In this document: piece after piece, positions 45,705 to 56,769 of the stretch
How positions within the stretch are numbered: the first letter of the stretch is position 1
Layout of the letters: every line of letters starts with the position of its first letter
Source of the DNA: Saururus chinensis
Lineage: Eukaryota > Streptophyta > Magnoliopsida > Piperales > Saururaceae
Reading direction: 5' to 3'
DNA: 64,000 nt
Assembly (NCBI GenBank): GCA_035235625.1
Contig: CP141143.1
Location: forward strand, 15,173,092 to 15,237,091
Notes under the pieces: model-generated
Database searches by the model: none
What the model was told of the DNA's origin: nothing
Seen by the model: the letters and a program-made list of their open reading frames with translations, nothing else
Position numbers and translations under genes: made by a program

Positions 45705-46905
45705 TCATGAGGGAAGCCGATCTTTGTGCAAATATACCATAATTTGATCGCCTTCATTAAACACTTTTGCTTTGCATTTTTTATCAGCTATCTCTTTGTA
45801 GGCAACATTACTGGCTTGGAGTTTCTCTTTGACATCCTGATGTATATCAACAATTTTGGAGATAGTGGATATAGCAGTAGAGTTCTCAACTTGCTGCTTA
45901 GGAAGGGTAATCAAATCCAAAGTATGAGAAGGAAGATACGCATACACAATTTCGAATGGAGTGCAACCAATAGATTCATTAACCGATGAGTTAAAAGTAA
46001 ACTTTGCTTGCAGCAGATTGAGGTTCCACTATTTAGGAGTTGTCCCAAAGAGGTAGCACAAGATATTTCTAAGGACCGATTAGTTACCTCTACTTGGCCA
46101 TCTGTCTGCAAATGACAGGTGCTGCTAAACTGCAAGGTGGTATGCAATCTCTTCCACATAGTACGCCAAAAATGGCTGAGGAAACATGTGTCTCTATTAG
46201 AGGTAATGGACTTAGGAATTTCATGCAAACAGACCACCTCCTTGAAGAAAATCAAAGCTACATGTGTGGCATTAGTAATTTTTTTACATAGGTAGAAGTG
46301 GGTCATTTTTTAGTACTTGTCAACAACCACAAAGATAGAGTCCACCCCTTGGGTTCTCGACAATCTGAGGATGAAACCATTGATATGTCCTCCCAAGGTT
46401 GAACAGGAACCGATTAAGGCATGCACAATCCAAGGTTTTGACCCTTAGCTTGCTAGCATGTGAAATAGTGTTTAACAAACTTTCCAACATCTTTTTTAAT
46501 GAGGCCAATAATACCATTCTTTAACCAGAGCTTCAATCTTGTCTCTTCTGAAATGCAACTGCCAATTCACTGCCATGTAGTTCATGAATCAATTGTTGGC
46601 ACAAGGAGCTTGTTGGAATGAAAAGATGATTTCCTTTATATAAGTATCCTTCTACCAAATGGAAGTCGTTGATGCGTGTTGACTATTTCTGGCATTCTTC
46701 CCACGGTTTTTGAAATTTCAGGTCTTCATCATATAGTTATGGGAAACACTCAAAGCCAAAAACTTTTGTTTTCAACATCGTGAGGAGTATGGTTCGCCTA
46801 CTCAATGCATCTACAACCTTGTTGAGCTTTCTAGACCTATGACGAATGACAAATGTGCAGTCTTGAAGTATGGCCACCCACTGGGCATGCTGCAAAGAGA
46901 GAAAT
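45705..46905 (-). pseudogene. Ty3/gypsy pol remnant (RNase H end, integrase), frameshifted
   Basis: Read on the minus strand from 46905: QHAQWVAILQDCTFVIRH-R-RKLNKVVDALSRR (RNase H/linker), then the HELHGSELAV-like zinc-binding region, then a frame at 46517-46320 with NLGRTYQWFHPQIVE-like sequence. The integrase core at 46306-45911 carries MTHFYLCKKITNATHVA, ITSNRDTCFLSHFWRTMWKR and HLQTDGQVEVTNRSLE. A further frame ends with VKEKLQASNVAYKEIADKKC near 45850. Stops and frameshifts separate the pieces. This is a plant chromovirus-type gypsy element, dead. Confidence 0.85.
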
Positions 46906-47767
46906 GTCTCAAGGGCAAAGGGAAGTTATGTTCACTGTATTCGGCTGTAAAGAGATAAATATTTCAAAGTAAGAGGAGGTTATGTCTGCCGCCTTTGGGC
47001 CGCAATGAGATAAGCATCCTATGGTAAGAAGAGACTTTACTCGCCGTCAAAGAGAGAACATCCTTATGAAATGGGAGGCTCCGACCGCCACTACCTCCAA
47101 AAACCTTAGGGAAGTAAGCGTTTGTAGATTTATAATTTCAATGCATGCTTATTTAAATAAATGCATACACTTCTTAAGTAGTTGACATAAGTGGTTTCAA
47201 AATTATGTACGAATGCATATTATGAATGTTTTAGTAAGATGTTGAATTACTTATGATTATTTGATGAGTCCATCGGTTTTGGGTATTCGACCTTTCTATA
47301 TTTTGAATGATTGGTTTGAATGGTAGTTATTTGGTATAAAATCCAAAAGTTATCATTAGATTTGAAGGGTAGTTATGATATAAAGCCAAAAGTTATCATA
47401 GTTATGATTCCTAAATACTGCCTATTAAGGCATATGACTCGCCCATGAATTGGGATATCATGGGAAGATCTCTTTCATTTTGATCTCATTGCCTCATGAG
47501 CATAGTTGTTTGTCATTTCAGTATCGATGTCATGTAGTTATTTGGTATAAAGCCCAAAAACTATCGAATATTGACACCTGCCTATTAAGGCATACAAAGC
47601 ACCCATAAATGGGATATCATTAGAAGATCTCTTTCATTTTGATCTATTGCCCCATGAGCACATGTCTATCTCGCTTCAACATTAGCATCATTCTATGAAT
47701 GATGATTTATCTAATTTTTTGACTGATTTATCGGTTTCTATTTCCAAATGATTTATTAAGGCATATG
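46906..47767 (+). mobile_element. LTR of another family ('C1'), left part, 5'-truncated
   Basis: The left part (46906-47100) has repeats of an AAAGGGAAGTTATGTTC-like unit that resemble, in complement, the repeats at 63640-64000. 47330-47690 contains two diverged units including GGGATATCAT and AAGATCTCTTTCATTTTGAT (period about 165 bp); a third copy resumes at 56265. It is interrupted at 47767 by LTR5 (target duplication ATATG/ATACG). Confidence 0.6.
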
Positions 47768-48864
47768 TGTAAGGTCCCTAATTTTTCTACGATTTTCTGG
47801 GATTTTCCTGCTATTTTTCTGGTCATTTTCGGCAGGAAAATGTGACGTTTCAGCGTATGTGTATTTGTGTATTTTCCCTATATTTATACCCGTAGAGTCG
47901 GGTGTGGGGCTTAGTCGCGAGCCATGGGCCTTGCTGCCCGCTTACGGCGCGAATTTTGGAGGTTCGACGCGTAACCAATGGGTTAACGCGTATTGGGGAC
48001 GTAAGTGGAAAAAAAAAGAATAACAGATAAAAGGATCGGGCTCGGCCCGATCCCAGAAATTGTGAACAGTGTGCCCCCGCCCCCTTCCGCCTATTCCCTG
48101 TGCCCAGCCGCCGGCACAGGCTCCACCCCGGCGGTGTGACGCCGAGGGGCCACTGCCCCGGCCGCCCACGGCCGCGCCACCTCCTCCCCCGGTGAGCCCC
48201 CTTTCCGTCTGTTTGATTTGCACTGCCGCCGCCGTGGGCCGGCGAGGGCCAGCCGGCCACCCACGGCTCCGCCATGGGCCGGCGACGGCGGGAAGCCACT
48301 CCTCCCGGCCCGGTGAGCCTCTGCTCCGCCACCTTGCCCTCTTTCCCCTTCTCCTCACTGTTTCGCCAACGCACTGTTTTGGGCAAACAGTGGCCGCCGG
48401 CGGTGATTCGTGGCCGATTCGGCCTTCCCCCAGCCTCGCCTTGCTCCGGTGAAGGCAGTGGACTACACCTCCATGCTCGGTTCCATCCCCTCTGCCGTCC
48501 TCTACTCCGCCCAGTCCGATTTGCTCCATACTGTGGTGGGATTCTCCTGTGAGTTGGCACCGCCATCGTTGGCGGGTGAGTGTGACTTGACCACCGTGGG
48601 CTCCGCCCCGGCCTGGCGATGGCCCAGGGACGGCCCCACCCACCTGGACCGGTTCAGTCGCCGCCCCCATGGCCGCTCCGCCCTTATGGGTTTTCCTCGG
48701 TCGTCCCCTATTTTTGCCCTACGCCTGTTTTGGACGTTGTGACTGACGTTATCAGTCAGACGCCGGATTTGAGTTGGTGGACCTTAGTTCGGCTCCGCCC
48801 TAGCCCAGTGATGCCAATGGGCCACCCCTCTGGGCCTTGTTCAGCCTTACAGCCCGTAGCTGCT
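47768..48864 (+). mobile_element. Large-family solo LTR ('LTR5'), 5' segment
   Basis: It starts TGTAAGGTCC and closely follows LTR2: TTTTTCTACGATTTTCTG, GGCAGGAAAATGTGACG and a GC-rich first kilobase. It is interrupted at 48864 by LTR6, whose target duplication is GCTGC. Long open frames here are GC-driven and on both strands. Confidence 0.87.
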
Positions 48865-51800
48865 GTAATATCCCTAATTTTCCTGGGTTTCGAAATTTAA
48901 ATACGTGGAAATTATGGTGTTTGACCCATTGATATTTTTATTAGAATAACTTTCTCCCTAGATAGAATTTGGGGCTGAAACTAATTCTATTGGAAAGTAC
49001 ATGGAAAGAGCTTCGAAACGCCACCAAGAACGCTCGAATCGGAGTCCAGATGAGGGAGAAATGACCGTCTAAAGTTGAATATATCGTGCAGGGCCCGTTT
49101 ACCCGAATTAAACGTGCAATTGGGCCGTTTAAGTCGTTTTGAGGGCCCGATTATTTAGCATTCCGAAATTGGGTTTTTGGGACTCAATTTCTCTTGGGAT
49201 TAGGGCTCCTAATCTCATGCCTATAAATAGGATTAATTAGGGCTTTTTGGGGGTCTTTTTGGTCCGATTTGGAGAGCTTTTGGGGGGACGGTGAAGGAGA
49301 CGAGGGAATTCTCCGGCGAAACTCCGGAAAAGCGTTTGCAGCAGTGGATCGACGACAACTTGGCTATTGAGGTTGGATTTCGAGTCGAAATTTGCATAGA
49401 TTTGTAAATTAGAAGATAAACCATATTCGTCATTTATATGAACAGTAATATCTGCAATTACTGTTCATACAGTTTTTTTATAGTATCTATTTACTGTTCA
49501 TCTGCCGGCCAGTCACCGGCCGGCCACCGGCCGCCCGCTGGCGGCTGGACCCATGGCTGAAACGGAGTGTCGGTGCTGGCCTTTGCCGCGGCGGCCGGGG
49601 ATGTTGGGCGGCGGCTTCTGCCGCTGCCGCACAGAAAAAAAAAAACAATTCATTGACGAGAACTGGCGGCGGCGCGACGCAACCGGCGGCCGGTGGATGG
49701 ACCAGGGCTGCCGGAATCGCCGAACGATGGCGATCCGGTCAAGCCCGGCCCATCGGCCAGCCGTGGCGGCCTGCCGTCGCGACGCCACCGTCTGTTTCAA
49801 AAAAAAAAAAACGAAAAAGGGGCCAGCTTTTTGGCCGCCGGCCGGACACCGGACGGCAGCGGGACCGACCTTGTCGGTTCCGCCGTGCTCCGGCGATCCG
49901 GGGTCTGTGTGCCGTCCATACCTCCGCCGCGGGGGTGGCGGCGCCGCCAGAGGCCGAAACGCCTCTGGCCGGACGCGGGGAAGACGACCCGCGCTGCGGG
50001 TCGTCGACCCAAACCGACCCGGTCCGGGTCGAGTTTTTTTTTAAAAAAAAGAAAAGAAGAGAGAAGGGAGTGAACCGGGTCCGGTTCAAGGGGTTAAAAG
50101 TGTCAAATAAATTCTATAAAAATATTCATGTATCTGGAGAGGTTTGGGATTATTCTGACCGAGTTTCAGCTTGGGGAAAAATCCCAGAGATTGTGAAATG
50201 ACCTTTTTACCCCTGGTAGTTAAGTTATCGTGTGAAAATCACTTACCTGTTTTAGAGGCTCCGGTTCAAAGGCCTATGAGTTGATCTAAAAAGTATAAAA
50301 ATTCTCAGTGATAGTTTAATATGTAAAATAATTATGGGCTAAACCACTTATTGAGAAAAAATCCCAGTGAGTGGATAATTGACCCTTTTGTCCTTAGGGT
50401 TTATAGTAAACCATTAAGCAAACCTGGGTCGGTTCAAGGGGTTTATGACACCATCACATGCCAAGAAAATTACACAGAGTCCATGAAGGCCAGTAGTACC
50501 CTTGAGTTGAATTTTAGACCCATTGGATATCATTAAGGCCTTAAACCAAATAACAAAACTACCCCTATGCAAACTGGCCCGCATTCGCGTGGATGTTGTT
50601 AATGGGCCAATATGATACTGAAATCTTTTGTGAGGTTAAAGGATTACCCAAGTGCAGAGAGGACTGTATCCAATGTTGGATAATTACTCTAATGCCCTTG
50701 GGTGTATTACGATAAGTTTAATAAAGATTTAATAAGATAACCCATGGAGGGTTAGGGCACGAGAGCTCGAGTAATTATAATATCATTGTTGATTTTGATT
50801 ATTGATATTATGATCTGTTTGAACCTTTGTGGTTTTAACTGTTTATGTTGTTCTTTGTTTTGATTTTTGATATTGATGTTGTGATAGTAATTTATCACTA
50901 GTTGAGAATTATTGAAAGAATAAGTGTTTGGGGTTTGATAGCTTTGGATTGGGCAAGAACACCTAATCAAGATAAAGACTAAAATACCTCAGAGGGGTCT
51001 GGGACTAGTTCATACAGTGAATAAAGCCTTTGACCTGACGATTTGCCTTGGTTGATGAACCGATGGCATGTCTCGAGTTGTAAACCTTAGTCTAGAAGGG
51101 ACTAATAGGGTTTGGGATAGTCATTCGGAATCCTGGCTTATAGATGAGCAAGATAGGGTTCAGAATGCTTTCCTGAGTTCTAGCTCTATTGAGGAGCCGC
51201 TGATTTGACCGTGAAGTTACACCTCCCCATTGGAGGGAGTTCTTTGTGAGCCGGGCTCACCGTAGATCTATTGAGGATCTTTTAGTGTACACGCAATTAG
51301 GGTCGCTGACATCCTGCTTGGTTGGCGTCTCTGACCACTTCTGTTCAGGTGCAGTTGTGGGCCATGCCCTTCCACTCCGGTCAGGTCCTTATGGGCTAGG
51401 TTGGGAGATGGCAATTCCTGGTGGATTCCAGGGTGTTTCTTATCATTTGTCACTTAGGTTGACATCTGATGTGTCTGTCTGTCTTTGGGGATTAGACGGG
51501 AATATTAATTATCGAACAATGGTTCGAGAAATAATTAATAACATTGATTGATATTGCTTGTTTAATTAGAACAAGTGGAACGATTAAAGGACTTGCATAA
51601 AATGTAGGTTGCTTGAAAATACTTAAGCATTGCATGGGTGATGCTATGCTTCTTAGTATAGTATAGTTTTTAGGCAGAACTACGTTTGGATCCGATCTTG
51701 TTGGAAACATTGGAGATGTTGTCTGATGAGTACGTAGGCAACTAACATCGGGTGATGTTGGCCCGATCCGAATAATACTAATAAAACCTTTTGTCCATTG

Positions 51801-52204
51801 GAAGCTCTTCTCCTGAAGGTGGAGATGCTCCATTGTGGTTGTGGTTGTTGTTTGGTTTGCTTTATTGCAGATTCTTCAGGCGACGACAAGTCAGACCAAG
51901 GCAGGCAAGCTCAAGAGGTTTCCGCATTTTTGAAACTCCGATACGTAAGTGTACCTTAAGCGTGAGAGTCAACTTGTTATTTATTTTCAGACGGGTGACA
52001 GACTTGTACTTAGATGGATGAGCTGGTCTTTATAAATTTTCAGATGTTAAATAATATCATATGATTTGATATTCGTATTTGTGAACCCCAGTTATCATGA
52101 CCTGGATATTTAATCGAAGGATTTGTTTTGTATTTAAAGAAAAAAAAATTTTACCTACCGTTCGTGCTATTTAAAAATGCTTTAAAAAAATCCGGGTCAT
52201 GACA
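48865..52204 (+). mobile_element. Solo LTR ('LTR6') of a different family, 3340 bp, inside LTR5
   Basis: It begins TGTAATATCCC and ends GGGTCATGACA. A perfect 5-bp target duplication GCTGC flanks it (48860-48864 and 52205-52209). A TATA box CTATAAATAG lies at 49221-49230. A GC-rich tract with repeated CCGGCC (49500-50030) and AT-rich leader-like sequence follow. Near its 3' end (51600-51770) is a module shared with LTR families C1 and C2. No pol or gag domain. Confidence 0.85.
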
Positions 52205-53260
52205 GCTGCAGCTAGTTCCGCCTTACCGGCATATGTGCCGTTGACCCCTCTTGCCCATTTTACACCGTCGGTACCGGATGGCCTCGGGCAAGAATTTGTA
52301 TGACTTACTGTGACCGAAGGTGGATGAGTTCACCTACACAGGCCTTGGCTAGTGACAACCTCATGGCCTTTGCGCGACCCTGAACCCTCCCCTTGCCCTA
52401 TACCGTGCGAGATGCACAACTACCCGTACCATTAGTTTTGGTTGTGGGTAGCGATCAGCGATGTCGTCGCTTAGATTGGCCACAGCTAAGGGCCTTAGCC
52501 CTGTTGGCTTTTATGGGCCTTGAGTCGCCTCATGTCAGCCCTCTCCCCCGCCCCTTTTGGGCTGCGTGCGCATGTAGCCACGCGTGTACTTCTGGGTTTA
52601 GGCGCCGCATTCATGCCGCCTAACCATCGGTTGGCTTTGCCAACGAGTGGAGTTGATCACTAGAGCTGTCCTCCACCTCTCCTTTGGTTCTCGAGCATTG
52701 CCCCACGCTCTCCGCCCGTATGTGGGCCTTTGTTGACCGAAATCGTTGCCGTTGGGTGTTGTCCACGGCCGATTTCGATGTCTTGTGGTCGGTTGTGCAC
52801 GTCTTAGCCACCGGCCGATCGTTAGTGTACACCCTCGACATTTGATCGTACCGCCACTTATGTTGGCACGATATTTCTCCCGGCCGCCCTAGTGTGCCGC
52901 CGTGGATCGCGGGTTTTACCGCATTGAGTTCTGACACTCTGTTTGGCCGTGATAGTTCCGGCGCATCCTAAAATCCTCGGGACAACAGCTCTCTCATCCA
53001 GGCAACGGTTTCGAGTGCCAACTCCGCCGCCGACGCTGCCACCGTCGTGTGCTCGCCATCAAACGTCATGATTACGAGGTAGGGGAGCTTTGAACTCGTA
53101 AATTCATGAAGCATGCTTTGAATGAGTAGCAGCATGCTAGGATTGTATGATTCTATGCTTGGATGTTAAGTAACGATCCGATTGCATGATGTGCGTGTAA
53201 GTATGATTGTATGGTATGATTGATATGCATGAGATGTATGCACGTTTTATGGATGTGGAT

Positions 53261-53715
53261 TATGCGCTAGCGATGGCTAGCAAATATGTTAGTATGCTAC
53301 GTATGTGTTATGCATGTGCTAGTGATGGCTAGCGTGCATGTTTGGAGTAGGTATGAATTATGCTTGTGCTAGTGATGACTAGCGTGTATGTTTAATGTAT
53401 GCATGTGCTAGTGATGGCTAGCGTGCATGTTTGACGTGTGTATGCATGTGCTAGTGATGGCTAGCGTGCATGTTTGACGTGTGTATGAATGTGTGTGCAT
53501 GTACTAGTGATGACTAACATGTACGTTTGATGTATGCATGTGCTAGTGATGGCTAGCGTGCATGTTTGATGTATGTATAAATGTATGCATATGCTAGTGA
53601 TGGCTAGCGTGCATGTTTGATGTATGTGTGAATGTATGCATATGCTAGTGATGGCTAGCGTGCATGTTTGACGTGTGTATGCATGTGCTAGTGATGGCTA
53701 GCATGCATGTTTGTA
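53261..53715 (+). repeat. Tandem array of CTAGTGATGGCTAGCG units in LTR5
   Basis: About ten copies of CTAGTGATGGCTAGCGTGCA followed by a TGTTTGA-GT-TATGCATGTG spacer, with unit length about 38-52 bp. LTR1 and LTR2 have only about two units at the same position (11876-11950 and 17740-17810). The array has expanded in this copy. Confidence 0.88.
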
Positions 53716-54462
53716 AGTTATGTATGTATGACCGTATGTGTATGTTATATGTATGTATGAGACATACGTGTGTATGATGGCATTTTGCCTATGATTTGGA
53801 TGTGTGTAAGTGTATGTGGGCAGAGGTATGGGCGATGGACAATAAGAGGTGGCAGAGACTGTCTGAATTTGGATACGGTTGTGTAAGCGTATGACAGAGG
53901 ATATGAGTATGATGGGCAAGGATTAGAATGGATCAGTTTGGGGTGGATTGTATGTTGGGCGATTGTCAGACAGTAAGAGCGTGCATAATTATACAAGCAT
54001 AATGTACAGATTATGAAGTAAAAAGTAAGTATAATAAGTGAGATATAAGTAAGAGGGCAACAACTAGGTTGGCTCTGAGGAGCGTTATTTGAGGATGTCA
54101 GTGTAAGAGGATTTGGCCATAAGATGGATGGCGAAGTGTGTAAGACTGTAAGGGTTTGTTGTACGAGTTTTGTCCATGATGTGGATGGGTAAGTGAAGTC
54201 TGCTGCCCTGACGAACTTGGGTTTCGGATCGGGCTCAGCTTCAGTTTGACCAGTCGAGGACTGTGAGTTTGTGTGGCATAATTGTACCGCATAATATACT
54301 TAATTCAAACTTGAATTATAAGCACAACTAATAGTAGCGTTGTGAGTTTGAGACCTGAGGGTTCGACGGATTAAGTTCCGTGTTTGAGCTGGCCGCTAAT
54401 GAGTCGGCCGAGCATTTCTCATGTCTGGCCATGGTGTTTATCCTGCGGGATATTGTCTGTGT

Positions 54463-54702
54463 GTTGTATAGGGCACCGGACGTCTGATGCTCTGCTGAGA
54501 GCGACGTTGTTTTGATTTGGTCTGCATGCTGTATAAGCCCAGATGTTTGATGCTCTGTTGAGAGCGATGTACGTTTCTGACTTTGTCTGTGTGCTGTATG
54601 AAGCCCAGACGTCTGATGCTCTGCTGAGAGCGACGTATGTTTCTGATTTGGTCTGTGTGCTGTGTAAGCCCAGACATTTGATGCTCTGTTGAGAGCGTTG
54701 TA
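54463..54702 (+). repeat. Palindromic-module tandem array in LTR5
   Basis: Four units of GAC-GTCTGATGCTCTGCTGAGAGCG type with a period of about 60 bp, homologous to 18535-18712 in LTR2. Confidence 0.8.
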
Positions 54703-55529
54703 TAATTCTGCCCAAGAGTGGCACTGTATGTTTCTGCCCAAGAGTGGCACTGTATGTTTCTGCCTAAGAGTGGCAATGGCACTATAAGACCCATTATGGT
54801 GGACAATTCTCTGGCACTATAAGACCCATTATGGTGGGCAACTGTATGACCCCTTATGTGTGGGTGTTTATGTTTGCGCACTCAGGTAAGTAGTATCATG
54901 GATCTACTCTTACCTGTTTGATCCAGTGCCCCATGAGCATTGGTGTGCCTTACCTTCGGAAAAGTCCATGGCGTCTAGTCACTCCCCGGAGGTTAAGGTG
55001 TTGCCCCAGTGGCATTCTTTTCCATTTCGACGCTGGAGTTTATTAGTTGTAATGAGCTTCAGTGGTCGTTGATATGTGTACGATTATGAGTACAATTGTA
55101 AGCGTATGAGTATGTGTATAATTATGTGTATGAGTACGACTGTATGTGTATGAGCAGGACTGTAAGTGTATGAGTATGAGTAAGACTGTAAGAGTGTGTA
55201 TGAGCAGGACTGTAAGAGTGTGTATGAGCAGGACTGTAAGCGTATGAGTATGAGCACGACTGTAAGAGTATGAGTACGATTGTGAGAATATGTTTCTGAG
55301 TAAGACCGTAAGTATGATTTTGTGCGGTGCATCGTACGAGTGAGGTCGTACGAGTCTGATTGTACGAGTAAGGTCGTACATGTATGTGTAAGCTGTATGA
55401 GTGAGCATACGATTGTACGAGTAAGGTCGTACAAGTATGCGTATGTTGTATGAGTATGCGTACGGTGGTACGAGTAAGTTGTATGACCCTAGATAAGGGT
55501 GTTTGTGTAAGTTGATTGGATAGTATGAC

Positions 55530-55640
55530 TTTGGCACGTTGGTGCCTTGGTATGATTTTGGCACGATGGTGCCTTCGGTATGTCTTTGGCACGATGGTGC
55601 CTTCGGTATGTCTTTGGCACGATGGTGCCTTTGGTATGTT
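55530..55640 (+). repeat. Tandem array of TTGGCACGATGGTGCCTTCG (period about 28-30 bp)
   Basis: Four units; each contains GGCAC-N4-GTGCC, a short hairpin. The array is absent from LTR1 and LTR2 at the matching place. Confidence 0.85.
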
Positions 55641-56251
55641 TGTATGAGTTTGAGCATGATATTGATATGCTTCTGCTTCATGTTTGAGTTGCATGACGCA
55701 TGTGTTTATCAACTTATGGAGTTCACCGTTTGGGTTTTCCCCTACTGGGTATTTTCTTACTGAGTATGAAAATACTCACCCTACTTCTTTTTAGCCCCGT
55801 TGTACGGGAGGTTTTGCAGGTTGTGCGGAGAGCTCCTGGAGATGGACGCTCGTTTCAGCGGTGGATTGATTCCTGTTGACTTAGGTATCTGCTTGACTCA
55901 TTGCGAGTTTGTTTGTGCCACGATCTCCTGTATTGGGTGAGACGAGAAGTTAGATGTTTATTCTGGACTTTCATTTGGATGAGTCTGTGGACTGTTATGG
56001 GACTTGTACTCAGGGATGTCTGGGAGTGTTTTGTATTTAAAAGTCTATGATCATAGAAAATTTATTCGTACGTGTGTTTTCGGGTAGCGCCTGAGGATAT
56101 TTGATTTGGCAGTACGATGATTAACCGTATGATGTTTTAAAATTATAAACTGTTTATACAGGTTTTGATTTTATCGTTTTGACTCCGATTTATGGAAAAA
56201 AAAATTTCTATGAGTTTTAAGAAAAATGGATGAAAAATCTCGGGCGTTACA

Positions 56252-56769
56252 ATACGATGTACCCATAAAATGGGATATCATGGGAAGATCTCTTTCATTT
56301 TGATCTGTTGCCCTACAAGCATCATTCTGTGAATGATGATTTATCTGATTTTTTGAATGATTTATTAGATTTTATAAAATAATAATTTATTTTATTTATT
56401 AACACTTTTATATTCTATGTCGATTTTGATATATGTATATATGTTAAAAATATTTAAGCATTGTATGCATGATGTTATGCTTGTTAATTGGTCATAGTTA
56501 TTAGGCAGAATCACGTCTTGATCTTATCTCGTTAGAATAACATTGGAGATGATATCTAATAAATATATAGACAACTAACATATGATGTTGGCCTGATTCA
56601 AAAATAATAATAATTAATATTTATTTTCTTTTCAAAACTAGTGCCTGGTGATTGCTATAGCTCTTGCATGCATATGAAGATCCTAGTAATCAACAAAAGA
56701 ATTTATATTTCAGACCTAGATCAGGCTTCGCCCTCGAATTTCAGGCACGACGGACCTGAGGTGTTAACA
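56252..56769 (+). mobile_element. LTR of family 'C1', right part
   Basis: It resumes the sequence broken at 47767 (GGGATATCATGGGAAGATCT at about 56271). It carries the conserved module at 56440-56600 and ends near GAGGTGTTAACA at about 56769, which resembles the GGGTGTTACA end of C2. Confidence 0.6.

Larger units (their letters stand above)
52205..56251 (+). mobile_element. Large-family solo LTR ('LTR5'), 3' segment
   Basis: It resumes at the LTR1-equivalent of about 10815 (GTTGACCCCTCTTGCCCATT is shared with LTR1) and ends GGGCGTTACA at 56251. The base pairs outside the element are ATATG (47763-47767) and ATACG (56252-56256), a target duplication with one mismatch. LTR5 is about 5.1 kb without LTR6. 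It contains three repeat arrays listed separately. Confidence 0.87.

Noticed and set aside
47850..48670. Minus-strand frames of about 240 codons in LTR5
   Set aside because: They lie in the GC-rich LTR 5' region, with the same low-complexity type as in LTR2 and no start context or domain.
53261..53715. A CRISPR-like array
   Set aside because: The spacing repeats are themselves similar and the context is a plant LTR; this is an ordinary tandem repeat.
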